Positions 12,801-54,100 of a stretch of DNA of 64,000 nucleotides are shown here, piece after piece (position 1 is the stretch's first letter; every line of letters starts with the position of its first letter). A program made the position numbers and the translations under genes. A model generated the notes under the pieces. It was not told where the DNA came from. It ran no database searches and saw nothing but the letters and a program-made list of their open reading frames with translations. This DNA is from Pelecanus crispus. Taxonomy: Eukaryota; Chordata; Aves; Pelecaniformes; Pelecanidae. The stretch lies in assembly GCF_030463565.1 (NCBI RefSeq), contig NC_134653.1, positions 31,185,150 through 31,249,149 of the forward strand. Direction: 5' to 3'.

Positions 12801-14779
12801 GACTAAGGAGTTCCTCCCCCTCCCGTTTCACATCCAATGACACAAATAAGGAAACCTGAGAAAAGCAGCAGCTTAAGAATCCAAGGATCTTTCCTCCATT
12901 AGGAGCAAACATGCACATAGTCAAGAAAAAACAGTAAGTTGTCAAGATGGTGCACACTAGAAATGTAGCAGCCCCTCCAACACTTGGAGGCATTCATTGG
13001 GAGAGCTGGGTTTTTTTCAAATCAGACATTTTGATCTACAAATTGTTATGCCGAGTCTTACTCCGTGGGGAAAACAGGAAGCAATCAGCATATTAAGAAT
13101 CCTTTGAAGGTATCTTTCCCAACCATTACAAAAGAAAAAGGCGGGGAAAAATAGATAACATTTGAGCCTCAGGCCCCAGCTCAAGGCAAAGGAAGATTTC
13201 AGAGACTTGAAGCACAAGTGGCATATGATGGTGATCATATCAAGGTGATCAAGGGTGATCCCAAGTGAAGGGACTAGCATGTGAAGGCTCAAAAAGCACA
13301 ACCAGGTGCAACACACAGGGACATGAAACAAAAATTGCCAGCCTGAAAATGGAACCTGATTTGCACCAGCTCTGCCAAGAGAGATGCGTTGGAAAAATGT
13401 TTTCTTTGGAAACAGCAAATAGGTTGATTGAAGGACACCTTCATTTTTCCTGACCCATTCAGCTCTTCTCGTTACAGGATCAGAAGCGATGTATATGTCT
13501 TGCCCTATAACAGGAGGCATGTTTCAGAATTCACCTAACCGAAACACTAACTGCATTGGAGTTCGTACTGAATAAAAGTCAGCCAAAGTTTCAAGGTTTT
13601 ATGGAGATAACAAACTTGTCCTTGAGCACTATCCAATCATCTAGGTTTGTATAAACACCAAGAGCACTTGGAGAATAAATTCTCTTCAATATTTACCTAC
13701 ATGGGGCAAGCAAAAATGCAACACAGCAGCCCGACAGAAAGCAGGAGGGGCTGTAAGTGTCACCACATCAACTATCGCTTTCAATCTTTGTCAAAGTTCT
13801 CAGATTGGGCCAGTCTCCCTCACTCCCCAACCCTGAAAGAGATTATAAAACCATTGCTATACACAGAGGTGGATGCAAACTGTTAGACGCATTCATAAAA
13901 AACAACAAAAAAACCCACACACTTTCTCTGCAGGATAATCGCCTTAAAACCAAGCTGCTCTACATAACTACTGTCCTCATTTGAATTCAGCTTGTATGTG
14001 GATCTGCAGAGGCCTCAACCGCAGGGCTTTGCCTCCTTCTTGGCATTTCAGTAGATTATCTCTATGCTTTGCCATTGCCTTGAGATTAAGCTTGTTTTAC
14101 TACAAATTCAGCTGATATTTGCTCTGTGTTCAACCGGCATGGCTCATGTTGTCTGTGTTACAACATAAAGCATTTATTTCCTAAAAAGTTGCAGCATGGC
14201 TTAGCTGCATTTTTACCACTGAGCCCTGAAAGCAGGATCAAGGGGTGAGTTAAAGCTTAGTGGAACCTTTCCTTGAATTAAAAACCCTTCACATGTTAGT
14301 GAAGCCACACAGGCTGTCTAATTTCTGGGAATCAGTAACAGCAATGACATGCCTAGTGGGAACATTCCCAACGGCTCTAAGAAAGAAAGAGCAGTATTAG
14401 TGGACCTAAAATTAGACTGGTACGCAATACTTAGGGGCACATACTTAGGGCTCTTCTGCTCCAGCCTAGAGGACAGGTAGGACATTACATTTTTGGAAGT
14501 GTCTAGCTCCAAGTGCTACAGAGAGTCAGGAATTTTGATAGCTTTTGAAGTACGGTAGCAGCAGCTGGCAGAAAGGAGCCTGGGGCACAATACAGCTCCT
14601 TTTCAAAGCACCAGTCCCTCTTGAGTCACTGCATGGTGCTGGCATAAAAGGATCTCAGGCAACAGCAGAGCCCCAAAGACAAATGGTGCAAGAGATGAAA
14701 GATTGGAAAGGAAGGAGCAGCAGGAGCGAGAGCAACAGCTTCTTTCTCCCTCACCCCAGAAGAGCTGGTTGCAGCTAAG

Positions 14780-14823
14780 TGCGCCACGGACAGAGAAAGG
14801 ATGCGCCACGGACAGAGAAAGGA
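14780..14823 (+). repeat. 22-bp perfect tandem duplication
   Basis: The 22-bp unit beginning TGCGCCACGG occurs twice back to back (14,780-14,801 and 14,802-14,823) with no mismatch, which suggests a recent local duplication. It lies in non-coding sequence upstream of a long A run. Confidence 0.9.
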
Positions 14824-15364
14824 CAGGATTATCCTTCCTTTCCCCAAAAGTGATTGATTACACACTAATAATCAGAAAAAAAAAAAAAAAAAAAAAAAGA
14901 GAGAGGCTAATCCTCATCTCTGTTTTGAGGAAGTTCCACACCAAGTTCAAAAATCAGGAAAGAAACGACGAGGGTTAATTCTCCGGAGGCGGAGCAGGAA
15001 AAGGAAAGCAGGAGGCAGCAGGGACACCTGACCATTGCAGGAGCACAAGCGCAGGACTCCCAGGACACGAGCCATCCAGGGCTCACTGGAGAGGCAGTAC
15101 CTGGACAGCGCGGAGAACCTCCCACAGGGCAGCCAGCTGGCAGCGGATGGTAGGAACACAAAGATAAAAGCTCGTATACATCATATTTAATAAGATGTTT
15201 GCTCCACTGGCTCTCAGGAAGGACAGCTGCTCTCTTCAACAGCATCTCATCCCGCGGGGGGCTCGGCAGTACAGCTTGGAAACACTATGATCTAGACTTG
15301 AAGATTAGTGCCCATACAACACCATCTTTTCTGACTGCAAGCTGGAGAACAGAATAACTGACAA

Positions 15365-18300
15365 ACCATCTTAAGAAAATGATTTTTATTTCTTTTTTTT
15401 TCCAATTTCTTTTTTTTTTTTGTTTTCCGGTTTTTGAAGTTCTGATGTTTACAGATATGCTTTTATTTCTGATAATATAGCTTCGCAGCAATAAAAATCA
15501 CAATGCAGCTAGCAGAGCAGCTGAACCAAGACCCATAAATACCAGCACGGAAAACAATGGACAACCACCAATATTTCTATACATGAACTATTATTTTAAT
15601 GTCACATTTTGACAATTGTAGATGGTCTACAGAATGTATGTGGGCAAAAGGCAGTAAGTGAGTCTTTTGAAACACTAGATGTATAATAAACAGCGCATTA
15701 TCAACATTTACATGATTCACATCAAATTGATGACATCCTAAACGTATTCCTTTTAAAGGACAGAGATTTTTCAATAAAATATTACATTTCATTTAATACT
15801 CTGGTACAATACTTCATACATTGCAGGAAAAAAAAAAAATGCAAGGTCTACTCCACCTAATAAGAGGATCCTTTTTCATTAGTCTTTAGTACTGTAATAA
15901 AAAAAAAAAATCACAATAATGTCATAAATAAACAGGCTTGAAATTATTAATTATGTTTCACTATTTAAAAGGGAGAAATTAAAAATTAATTTGAAATAAT
16001 GAAGTTATGGGTAGAAAATCAAAACCTGACAACACATCCTAGTACCAGCTGTGATTTTTCCCATCCCTACAACAAAAAAGGAAACATGTTTTATAACTTC
16101 GTTAGCCATATCCTAGTTAATCGTGTTTCAAACACATATCTTAAGAGGAAAAAGTAAAGTTTGGTCAGGATTAATAGGAGAACCAATCAGTCCTAACAAC
16201 AGTTAGCTGAAATTAAAGTGTATGCTATAAAACATTCAGTAAATGAAGTCTGCAGCAAATTCATGCTGGCATAAATTATTGTGCCTTAGGAGTTGGGTTA
16301 AAGTTTCCCTTGTGGTATAAAGTCTTCTACAACAGAACACTTCAAAACTGCATCCCTTTTCCATTCCATTGATACAGCAAAAGCTTGCAAATCAATGCTT
16401 AAAATTTATTCTCTAAAAACTCACTAGAAATACATGAAACCCACATTCACTTATCTCCCCTGAACCAAAGGACATTACTCTTGCTTGCTTCATCTGTCAT
16501 AAACCCCAGCCATTGTTTAAAATAATTTAAAAAAAACCCAAAAACCAACCCCCCCATGCTTTAAGAATCATCCCTCTCTTGCTGGTGCATGAAAGGCAGA
16601 CAGATTCTATTTTGCAAGGTCTCCCCTTTGGTATTCAGCAGGGCCTAACACTCCAGTTAAGAGAGGAGTATTTATTCACAATCTTTCAGATTCTGTTCCC
16701 CCCTCATTGACATTCTTCCACCATATGCTCCCCAGGATTAATACACATTCTGCAGTAAAAATTCCCTGGTAAAAAAAACAAAACAAAACACAAAAACCCC
16801 ACAAAAAAACCCGAAAACCTACAGCGGCAGGTTCTAAACAGCTAAAATGAGGTCATAAGAGGCAACTTCACATGGCCACGTAACTGATTGCTGCTTATAC
16901 AGGTCAACCTTTTAAGACACATCACATTAACCGAGATCATAACAGAGTTCAGATTCATTCAGGATCCTTCTCTTCGTTTCTCTTGACTTTTCCCCTGACT
17001 TTTCTGTTTGGGGCAGAATAGCTCCAAACCTGAACATGCATTCCACCTTGCTCTAACGTATGAAGTGTAGAATTGCTGTCAATTGCTCTATACAAATACC
17101 AACACATATAACTGATCCCTGTTCAGCAGGATGAAGCTGTAAATAGGGACAGAAGAGGAAGCAGGCGATGTAGAATAGGTGTCTTGCTACCAAATGAACA
17201 GATTTCTCTCTCATCATGACTAGAAATATTAGATCTAGAAAGGGCACAAGTATTTATGACGAGTATAAGGCTATGACATTAAAACACATATTATGTTATG
17301 CTGGTGACAGGAGTTTAAAAAAAAAAAAAAAACCACACCACCAACCCCCCCCCCCCCCCCAAAACCCAAAGCCTCAAAAGACAAAAAGGACAACAGGCAA
17401 AGTAACACAATTCTGCTTAACATTAAAGAAGCACCTTCATTCAGTTCAAAGTGTTCAAATATTTGATTTTGCAAAGCACTCTCAGGAAAAGGTAATGTAA
17501 TCTCCCACTTAACCTTTCACAAAGTTGCATTAATTACATTCCAGGCTTTAGCATAATTTCACTAGTAAGGCCAATAACGCAATTCCGTTGGCCCTGCACC
17601 CCTGCATACAGCAATTTAATGTATGCACCTGCTGTATGAAAATGGCAATAACTCCTTAACACCACTTAAGTCACAGAACTTCCCCAGAAGCATGGGGAAA
17701 GACATTGGTAAGACACCACCGGTACCCACTCCTAGGGACCGACTCTGCCATTAATGCACACATGCAGCTGCTAATGGCTTCAAGGGGAGCTTCTGGTCCA
17801 GATAACTGGACAGAGCAAACAAAGCGAAGAAACCCAATTAATTGGCAGCTTAACAGCAGTTCTTCGTTCTAGAGTCTCTAGAAGAGGACTTTGTCTCATT
17901 GACAACAATCAGAAGTGGTTTCAGATGAACGTAATTTTTTAATCTAACAAGGGACAGCAAATTCAATGCAGCTCTGAAAGGCACTTCAGGTAGAACGGTA
18001 ATAAACTCCTGCCTGATGAAACGAACCAGAACAAGCCTGCTAGCCTTGCTGCCCGTGCTGCCCTTTTCAACTAAGGCAATTTTAGTGGATAGCTAGCTTC
18101 CATGCACTGCTTTCTGCACACAACTTTAATTTAGCCACTTACACTAGCATAAGGCCTTACTAAAAAAACAGAAGGCTCAACAGCTTCCACCTCCCCAGCA
18201 GAAGGGGAAGAGGGTTACCTTACACTAAGGTAACAGCCTGCACAGTGGGTTACTTGTTTCACTGTTTTTAATATGCTGTCAAGTGTCATCATGCAACTTT

Positions 18301-19102
18301 TTCAAATACCTTAACTCTACAAGTTCAATCTCTTGAACAGACAAAATTAACACAGACAGTGTCCTCACAAACCACTAGGCCACTGTGTCTTTTGAGATAC
18401 AGTAAATTTTATTTTGGGTAGAGATCATGTAAAAGAAATTTTGTTTGATGTAAAGGCTACCTTGCATAATTATGCAAAAATAGCCCATCCAGCCACTCAG
18501 CTAAGTTGTAATCAAAGCCATCAGTTATGACAAAAAAGCACCTTCATATCAATAACTGTTCACCCCTATGAAACTCAGTCTGAGTTTGAAATGTATTAGG
18601 ACTAATTTTATCATTTAGCTGATTCTATTCACGCTGGTGATCCACTGTTTTCCAACAATCAAGTATTGTTCCCATCAGTATTTTACACTAATGTAACGGA
18701 TTTATGCATAACATTGCTCTCCCACCACCCCCCCAAAAAAAACCCCAACAAAACCCCACAACTGCTCAAATAAGGAAAAAACCCAACTAATAGCCATACT
18801 GTGAAACAAAAATACTATTTAAAAAACAAATGGATGACAGTCCAACAGTTTGCAGGATTCAAAACTGACTCTACAAAGTAGTTGTCTACACTGTAGAAAG
18901 GATTTCCTTTTATTTGGAAAATGAGCAATTGTAAATCAGGTATTGGAGAGAAGAGATATAAACAACTTTAGATGGTCTTAAGTTTTGCCTACTGTTGAAG
19001 GATTAAAACCGTAAATAAAAAGGTACCAAGCCCTCAGAGTTCACCACTCATGTGAAGCTTCTTCCATCTCTTTCTTGACCTTTTTAAAAACCATATTCAT
19101 TT
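15365..19102 (-). other. PTPN11: PTPN11 3'UTR, terminal non-coding exon (exon 16)
   Basis: Past the stop codon in exon 15, the minus strand offers a donor (GCAG/GTATGT, GT at 20,150-20,149) and a strong acceptor TTCCTTTCCCAG ending at 19,103 behind a long pyrimidine tract. From 19,102 down, sequence blocks resemble the human PTPN11 3'UTR as I recall it: an AAAAAGGTCAAGAA block, a GCAAAACTTAAGACCATCTA block near 18,975, and an AATACCTGATTTACAATTGC block near 18,930. This supports a 3'UTR-only last exon. The end is inferred: minus-strand AATAAA words lie at 15,467-15,462 and 15,390-15,385, the latter followed by TG-rich sequence. That gives a UTR of about 3.7 kb, similar to the multi-kilobase mammalian UTR. 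Transcript data would fix both ends. Confidence 0.5.
15385..15390 (-). terminator. PTPN11: Candidate distal poly(A) signal of PTPN11
   Basis: AATAAA on the minus strand, followed within 30 nt by a TGGTTTGTCAG-type GT-rich stretch suited to CstF binding. A second AATAAA lies about 77 nt upstream at 15,467-15,462. Further AATAAA words occur inside the UTR (for example near 16.4, 16.67 and 18.4 kb), so alternative polyadenylation is possible. Which are used cannot be told from sequence. Confidence 0.35.
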
Positions 19103-20150
19103 CTGGGAAAGGAAGGGAGAAGAAAAAAGAAATTATTTAGGAAAAAACCCAGCAGTTATTTCTTATTCTGACATTATACAGAAGTGCTCATTTTTGACTC
19201 AAGAAAGCCTTAAAATCAACCAGAAGTCTCAAACCTTGCTTATAAACTGCGTGGTACTTCAGCAGTAGAAGATGAGATTGTGTATAGACTTGGAGAAGAT
19301 CCCTGGACTAAATGGATGAAACGCACTTACAGTTACCAAATAGAAAAGGGAAAATAGGATTTCTGAGGTCTTTAAAAACACAGGGGGAAAGATGACAAAA
19401 CACTTTAGATTAGAATCCAAAAGCAGTTAATAACTAAAGACACCTTCAATTCAAAGGTACTCCCTTTGCTGTATTCACAGATAATTAACTGAACTATCAG
19501 ATAATCTTATTAGCTAATAACCTATATATATATTCAGTTGTCTGATTGCAAGAACCAAGTTATTACAGATATTTAAAACATACAAATCTGTAGATACTCT
19601 TTGTTATCGCAGCAAAACCAAGGATTTAATTTTTGCTAGTATGACAACAATACTACACCAACTGCTCATACCACACAGGCACAGCAGTAAACTTGCTCAT
19701 TGCATCTTTAATGAGGCTGAGGATGAGATTAAGTGTTCTTTGAATCTCTTTAGATGCACACAAATCCTTAGCATCGACCAGGAGCAAAGATCACTTATAA
19801 AAGACATGGAAAATTCAGACTGTAATTGCTACGCATCTTCTGCTAGCATGCAGAATTTCAGTCTCCTGAATAATAAAGACTTCCAACTTACGTCCTGACT
19901 CACCAGTGACATAAGAACAAAGGCCAAACTACCAAGCTAATATTCCACGTTGTTTTGCAAGGGTAGCATAGATGCAACTCAATCAAAATTAGCTTCTGGA
20001 ATTTAAATGCCCTAAAAGGGACAGATTACAGCATTTCAGGCATTAGAAAGTCCTTCCTATAGTTCTTCTCATAGTTCGGTTTTGTGTATATTTTCTCCAA
20101 ACCCCACAACTCCAGGCTGGATATGCACACTCACGCCTGAACATACATAC

Positions 20151-46316
<26,166 letters not shown>

Positions 46317-46376
46317 TTTCTCCCGTGGCACCGGCGGGTCGCGGTGCGCCCGGCCGCCCCCCTCGACGGCCGCCTC

Positions 46377-46382
46377 TCACAT
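46377..46382 (-). promoter_or_regulatory. PTPN11: Start-stop uORF (ATGTGA) upstream of PTPN11
   Basis: Reading the minus strand toward the gene, ATG is followed at once by TGA, with 60 nt between it and the main start codon. If the transcript includes this position, it is a minimal upstream ORF that can stall or drop ribosomes. The context is weak (C at -3, T at +4). The transcription start is not known, so inclusion in the mRNA is an inference. Confidence 0.4.
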
Positions 46383-46894
46383 GGGGGCCCCCCCCGGCGC
46401 GGGCCGCGGCCTACGGGCGCCCTGAGGGGAGCGTGAACAACGGCCGCCTCAGGCCCCGGAGGCGCACGGAGCGCGGCGCGGCCCGCCCTGCGTCACCCGC
46501 CCTCTGCGTCATCGGGCTGCGACGCTGCCCCGCCCCCGCCTCAAATGGGAGCGCGCGGGCGGCGCGGCCCCGGCGGCGGGTTCGGTGCGCTCGGGCGGGC
46601 CCCGCGGGCACCCGCCGCGGGGGTAGCGGAGCCTCGTCCCGCGAAGCCGGGCGGGACGGGGCGGGGGCCGGAGCGGAGCCTCACCTCGGCCGTGCCCCGA
46701 GCTGCAGGGAGGGTCAGGCAGCGGCAGGACGGCGAGCCCGGCTCCCGGAGCCGCTAGTCACCACGCAGCTCCCTCCGAGGCGGAACGCGGGTGTCCGGTG
46801 CTCGCCCCCGCCGCCCGGCCGGGACCATCCCGCTGTCCCCGTCTCCTTCCTTGGGTGACCCGGGCCGGCCCCGGGCCGCCCCGGACCCGCCCGC

Positions 46895-46913
46895 ACTACA
46901 AGTCCCAGCGTGC
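46895..46913 (+). promoter_or_regulatory. ZNF143/THAP11-type site
   Basis: ACTACAAGTCCCAGCGTGC closely fits the SBS motif (ACTACAATTCCCAGMATGC) bound by ZNF143 and THAP11 at many housekeeping and bidirectional promoters. It lies 67 bp upstream of the predicted RPL6 start. Confidence 0.65.
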
Positions 46914-46929
46914 TCTGCGGCCGGCGCGG

Positions 46930-46937
46930 TGACGTCA
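46930..46937 (+). promoter_or_regulatory. Full CRE (TGACGTCA)
   Basis: A perfect palindromic cAMP response element, the site for CREB/ATF dimers, about 43 bp upstream of the predicted RPL6 transcription start. Confidence 0.65.
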
Positions 46938-46967
46938 GACGCCGCTCTCTCTTTAGGCCACTTGTAC

Positions 46968-46986
46968 CCGGATGTAGGTCTCTTTC
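46968..46986 (+). promoter_or_regulatory. RPL6: RPL6 core promoter: ETS site and TOP start
   Basis: CCGGATGT at 46,968-46,975 is an ETS/GABP-type site. It is followed by C at 46,980 within CTCTTTCCCTCC, a 5' terminal oligopyrimidine start as found in nearly all vertebrate ribosomal protein genes. A second pyrimidine run at 46,945-46,953 (CTCTCTCTT) is an alternative start. Confidence 0.7.
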
Positions 46987-46998
46987 CCTCCCCGGAAG
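46980..46998 (+). other. RPL6: RPL6 exon 1 (5'UTR, TOP leader)
   Basis: A short untranslated exon from the predicted TOP C to the donor GGAAG/GTAAGG. Spliced to exon 2 it yields a leader of only 19 nt and the sequence GGAAG-ATGG, a strong Kozak context (A at -3, G at +4). TOP leaders place translation under mTOR/LARP1 control. Confidence 0.65.
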
Positions 46999-47742
46999 GT
47001 AAGGATGGCGGAGCGGCGGCGGGCAGGGCCGGGACCTGGCGGGTGTCATCCGCCGCCATCTGCCCTCGGGTGGCTGCGCTGAGCTCACGGGCCCGGCCCG
47101 GTGCTCTCGGGGAGACGGCGATGGGGCCCGGGGGCCCATGTGGGGGTGGGGCTGGGGCGGGAGGTTGAGCCGCCTCCGGCCGGGCCAGGCCGCGGAGGCC
47201 GGGCTGGGCCGTGACCAGCCGGGCCGGAGCCTCTGGGGGCGCGGCGGGGCCCAGCCGAGAAGCGGGAACCGGGCTCGGTTGGGGCCGGAGCTGGAGGCCT
47301 CCGCAGGGCTGAGCGGTGGCCCGGGGAAGGCCGGCGTAGCCTCGCGGTGTGGCAGGGCCCGGCGGCTCCAGCGGGAGCGGCGGGAGCCCCGAGCCCGGGG
47401 TGGCTGTGACCGCCCCCGGGGACAGAAGGGCGGCTGCGGCCTCGGCGTGCGTTTGCGTTTTCTTGGGCTTCCTGCCGAGGAGGGCTTGGATGCACTCGGT
47501 GGACTTGCAGCTGTTCTGAGTAGCGTGGAGGAGCGTTTTGCGTGACAGATGGGTGTGCAGCAAGCAGAACGGCTTTGGGCTCTGCAGCGTCTTGATTTGC
47601 CACGGCTGTAAGAGGTGGCTGACAGCTATTAGAATGGTGTAAAGGATCAAGGTCCCGTTCTTTTATTTTATTTTCTGCAGCTTAGACACTCTTCTGCACA
47701 CCTTGTAATAAGTCATAATTTCTGTTCTATTTGGATCCACAG
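46999..47742 (+). other. RPL6: RPL6 intron 1 with two YY1-type sites
   Basis: A 744-bp GC-rich intron. AAGGATGGCGG at 47,001-47,011 (plus) and the reverse of AGATGGCGGC at 47,052-47,061 are YY1-type motifs at the position just after the start site that is usual for ribosomal protein genes. The 3' end turns AT-rich before the acceptor. Confidence 0.6.
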
Positions 47743-51124
<3,382 letters not shown>

Positions 51125-51142
51125 CTGTTCTGAAAGCACCAC

Positions 51143-51148
51143 ATTAAA
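51143..51148 (+). terminator. RPL6: RPL6 poly(A) signal (ATTAAA)
   Basis: ATTAAA begins 19 nt after the stop codon and is followed about 20-30 nt later by a TTTCTGGTGTCTTC GT-rich element. Cleavage is expected near 51,160-51,170. A very short 3'UTR is normal for ribosomal protein mRNAs. Confidence 0.75.
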
Positions 51149-51165
51149 TTTGAAGGCAGAAAAGA

Positions 51166-54100
51166 AAGGATTTCTGGTGTCTTCATTGCAATCTGTAATA
51201 GAACACGTTGCACAAATCTTGCAATGCGTGTTATTTAAAGGATAGGGAAACTGCCTGTGGCATGGAATTCTGTGGGACTGTATGTAGATTACCAGAAGTA
51301 AGCGTATAAAGGTTTGGGTGTGGGGGTTTTGTTTGCTTGGGGTTAGTTGGGGGTTTGGGGGTTTGTTTTGTTTCAGGGTTTGGGGTTTTTTTTTTTCCCC
51401 CTATTTAGTATAACCAGAAAGGAGTTAGCACTTGAATTTCAGCTTTCTTAACTATGAATGAGTTGGGGAGGAAAAAAAAAAAACAAACAGATTTTCTTTT
51501 GGGAAAGGTATATATACTGGATTGACTACCCATCAGGACACATTACAGAATAAAATCCAGCGCGGTGTCTGCATTTGCATATTTCTCTGCACCCTTACTG
51601 CTGAAACCAATGCTTCAGGTATCCTTTGTGCAGAACCAGGTCTTGGCAAGAAACCACTGCTAGGTAACTACTCATTGGCATTTTAAAGCTTGTGTACAGC
51701 TTTGTTGAGGTGGTATTTCTGACAAACAGCTTTGATCCATTGATCACCACATAAACCTTAGCAAATATAGCAACCTTTTAGAGGCGTTTCAGGAGCTATG
51801 CCTTGCATTTTGAAGTGGAAACACTGGGAATACTCTAGAGTTTGGCAGGGTAACTCACCATCCCTGGAACCATAACAAAATTTGGAATGTACCTCCCTTC
51901 CCAAATCCTGTATTTTTTTTCTTACTTTTTTTTTTTTTTTTTTTTTTTTAAATCCATGTGGGACATAAATAACATTTTTAGTCGGGAAGAATACCTACTT
52001 AGATCAAGAAGGAAAAGTGTGATTCTTAATTCTGTAGGCTCAGAAATGAGTTAAAAAGCAGAAGCTGTTTCTGTATTTTTCTATCCTGGGAGAATTCCAG
52101 AGTCTCAACAATTTTTCCTATCAAAAACTGGCAGAAAGCAAGTTGAGAAAGTCAGTCCTGTCTGTTTTCCTTGTTGAGGTCAGTTACCAGAGATCTGGAA
52201 GAGGATGCTTGGGTGGTAATAGCTCTGCTCTTACAAAAGCCGAGGATGTACATACTAACAAATCTGGCACGCTTGAGCTCTTTCTTAGCCAGACTTGGGC
52301 AGGAAATGAGGCTTATATAACTGCACCATCTGTCTTCCTATTAATTCTTAGCTGAAAGTAGCCAATGGGGTCAATCTTAATAGGGAGTAGAGATTTCATC
52401 AAATTTATACAAGCTTCGTGAAAAGGGGATAGAAAAAGGAGTAATAAAACCCTCACTGAGGTGGAAGCTGACGTGTCCCATACTAGCCACATTCATTGGG
52501 GAGGAGGAATCAGGCTTCAAGTGCTCCAGAGCCAATGAAAAAACTCAGAATACCTGCAGAATACCTGGCTCAGTGGATTTGTGCACCAAGGGGCTGTGGG
52601 CACCTTTATAGCTGATGCTGGCTGGTGTATGTATATAGAGTATGGAAGTCTATAGGGCTGATTACTTCACCATCTTCCTCTTGATAGTTAACATATTAAA
52701 TATTAGTGTGGTTCAGCAGAGGGAGCCAGTGAGCAAGCTTTGTCCAAATGCAGGGCTCCTGGCCTGCTGGCTGGGCGCGGGTCTTGCGTTGCTCTCTGCT
52801 AGGTTCTGCCCTGTGGTGCTCCGGGAAGACGTTTTATTTTTTCCTGTCATCATAACTACGTCTGTGATTAATTACATCTTATGTTGCATGTGGTTTGGTA
52901 GATAATGGGTACAGTCAGAGCTTCCTAAGTCGATGTGAGATTTTACTGCAGTGGTGGGATTGGCCTGTTTACATAAATCAACTCTAAAAAGATACAAAAG
53001 TGTGGCACGCATCTCACTGCTAGTACTAAGATAAGTTTACTGATACTACCAAAGAAAGATCTTAACCCAATAGGTTTAGAAAGCTCAGTTAAAGTAAAAA
53101 TTGTATGTGGGAACACTTACATGGGAAAAGTCCAAAAACAGCAAGGAGACCTCTTGATCAAAATAGTTTGTAGCAGCATGTGGTATCACAAAGTCTGCAA
53201 ACAGATTCGGTCACGCAGTTGTGGTCTAAGAGAACATTTAAGCGGTACTAGTGCTTCGGTCATTCCCTTCCCCTCTGGGAATGGGGAAGTTGTGGTAACA
53301 AAATAGGGCTAGCCTAAGAATAACTAGGCATTTAGATACAATGGTATTTTCTATAATTATTGCTTACTCTGACACATTCCTCATTTATGTATCAGAAGAC
53401 ATGAAATGATACTTGCAACCATTAACCTTGTTGACTGAAAGGGGAGGCTTTGTCTTCCAGTGTGCTGTCAGGAAGTGATTTGGTAATAGAGCTCAGTTGT
53501 CTTAATAGGTCCTGGTACAGAGAAATGGTCTCCTGTGCCTGCCATCGCCTTCCTCGCCCCAGTCCTGTCACTTGTCTGACTGGCCGGTGACTGATAACAC
53601 AGCCTGGCAAGGTGGGGAGAGAGAGGGAAGGATGAGTATTTTTGTGCTGGTTTAGTTCCCTGAACTGAGTCACTGTGGGACCAGATGAATGCTGGTGTTG
53701 GCACAAAGGGGCGTGGGAGCAGGCCTGCTTCTGGGGGCGCTAGCTGTTAAGTCAAATTTTAACAAATCATGCCTTCGCAGTGCTGAGCAGCTCCTCAGGC
53801 TTTGCTGCAGAAAATGGAGACGGCACAACATTCATCTTTCATAGGGAAAGGCGGCCGGTGGACAGCTGTGATTTGTCTCTCTCTTAACCTCTAAAATATT
53901 TTCCTTGAGTTCTGTGAAATCTGGCTTTTTTCTGAAATGCTCTGGGGTGGGGGATGGAAAAGAGGAAAAACAAGGATTGTACAGATGACCAACACAGAAA
54001 CAAAGTGAATATTCAGAAGGATTTTTCAATCTAGATAATACTGTCCACTACCTGAAAAATACTTCCACCACATAAAGAGCTTTTGTGTGTGTTCTCGCTG

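Larger units (their letters stand above)
5031..15364. other. Intergenic region, no recognised gene
   Basis: This is the sequence between the CR1 tail and the presumed PTPN11 3' end. No open frame shows a known domain. Visible contents are an alternating purine/pyrimidine CA/TG-rich patch near 9.68-9.73 kb, an X-box pair at 9.81-9.86 kb, three loose GGTGATC copies near 13.22-13.26 kb, a 22-bp perfect tandem duplication at 14,780-14,823 and a 23-nt A run at 14,876-14,898. AT-rich blocks near 6.94-7.13 and 9.75-9.99 kb look like candidate conserved non-coding elements (inference). Confidence 0.5.

Noticed and set aside
13017-13520. 167-codon minus-strand frame with hydrophobic stretches
   Set aside because: The hydrophobic runs come from AT-rich sequence. 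No family resemblance or flanking gene structure.
46754-47650. 298-codon open frame on the minus strand over RPL6 exon 1 and intron 1
   Set aside because: Shadow in the CpG island, with low-complexity Pro/Ala/Arg composition. The match to the RPL6 length (298) is coincidence.
47731-47742. Upstream TTG as RPL6 start, adding four residues
   Set aside because: These bases are the intron 1 acceptor (ATCCACAG). The ATG at 47,743 follows the splice site directly and gives the known eL6 N-terminus MAGEK.
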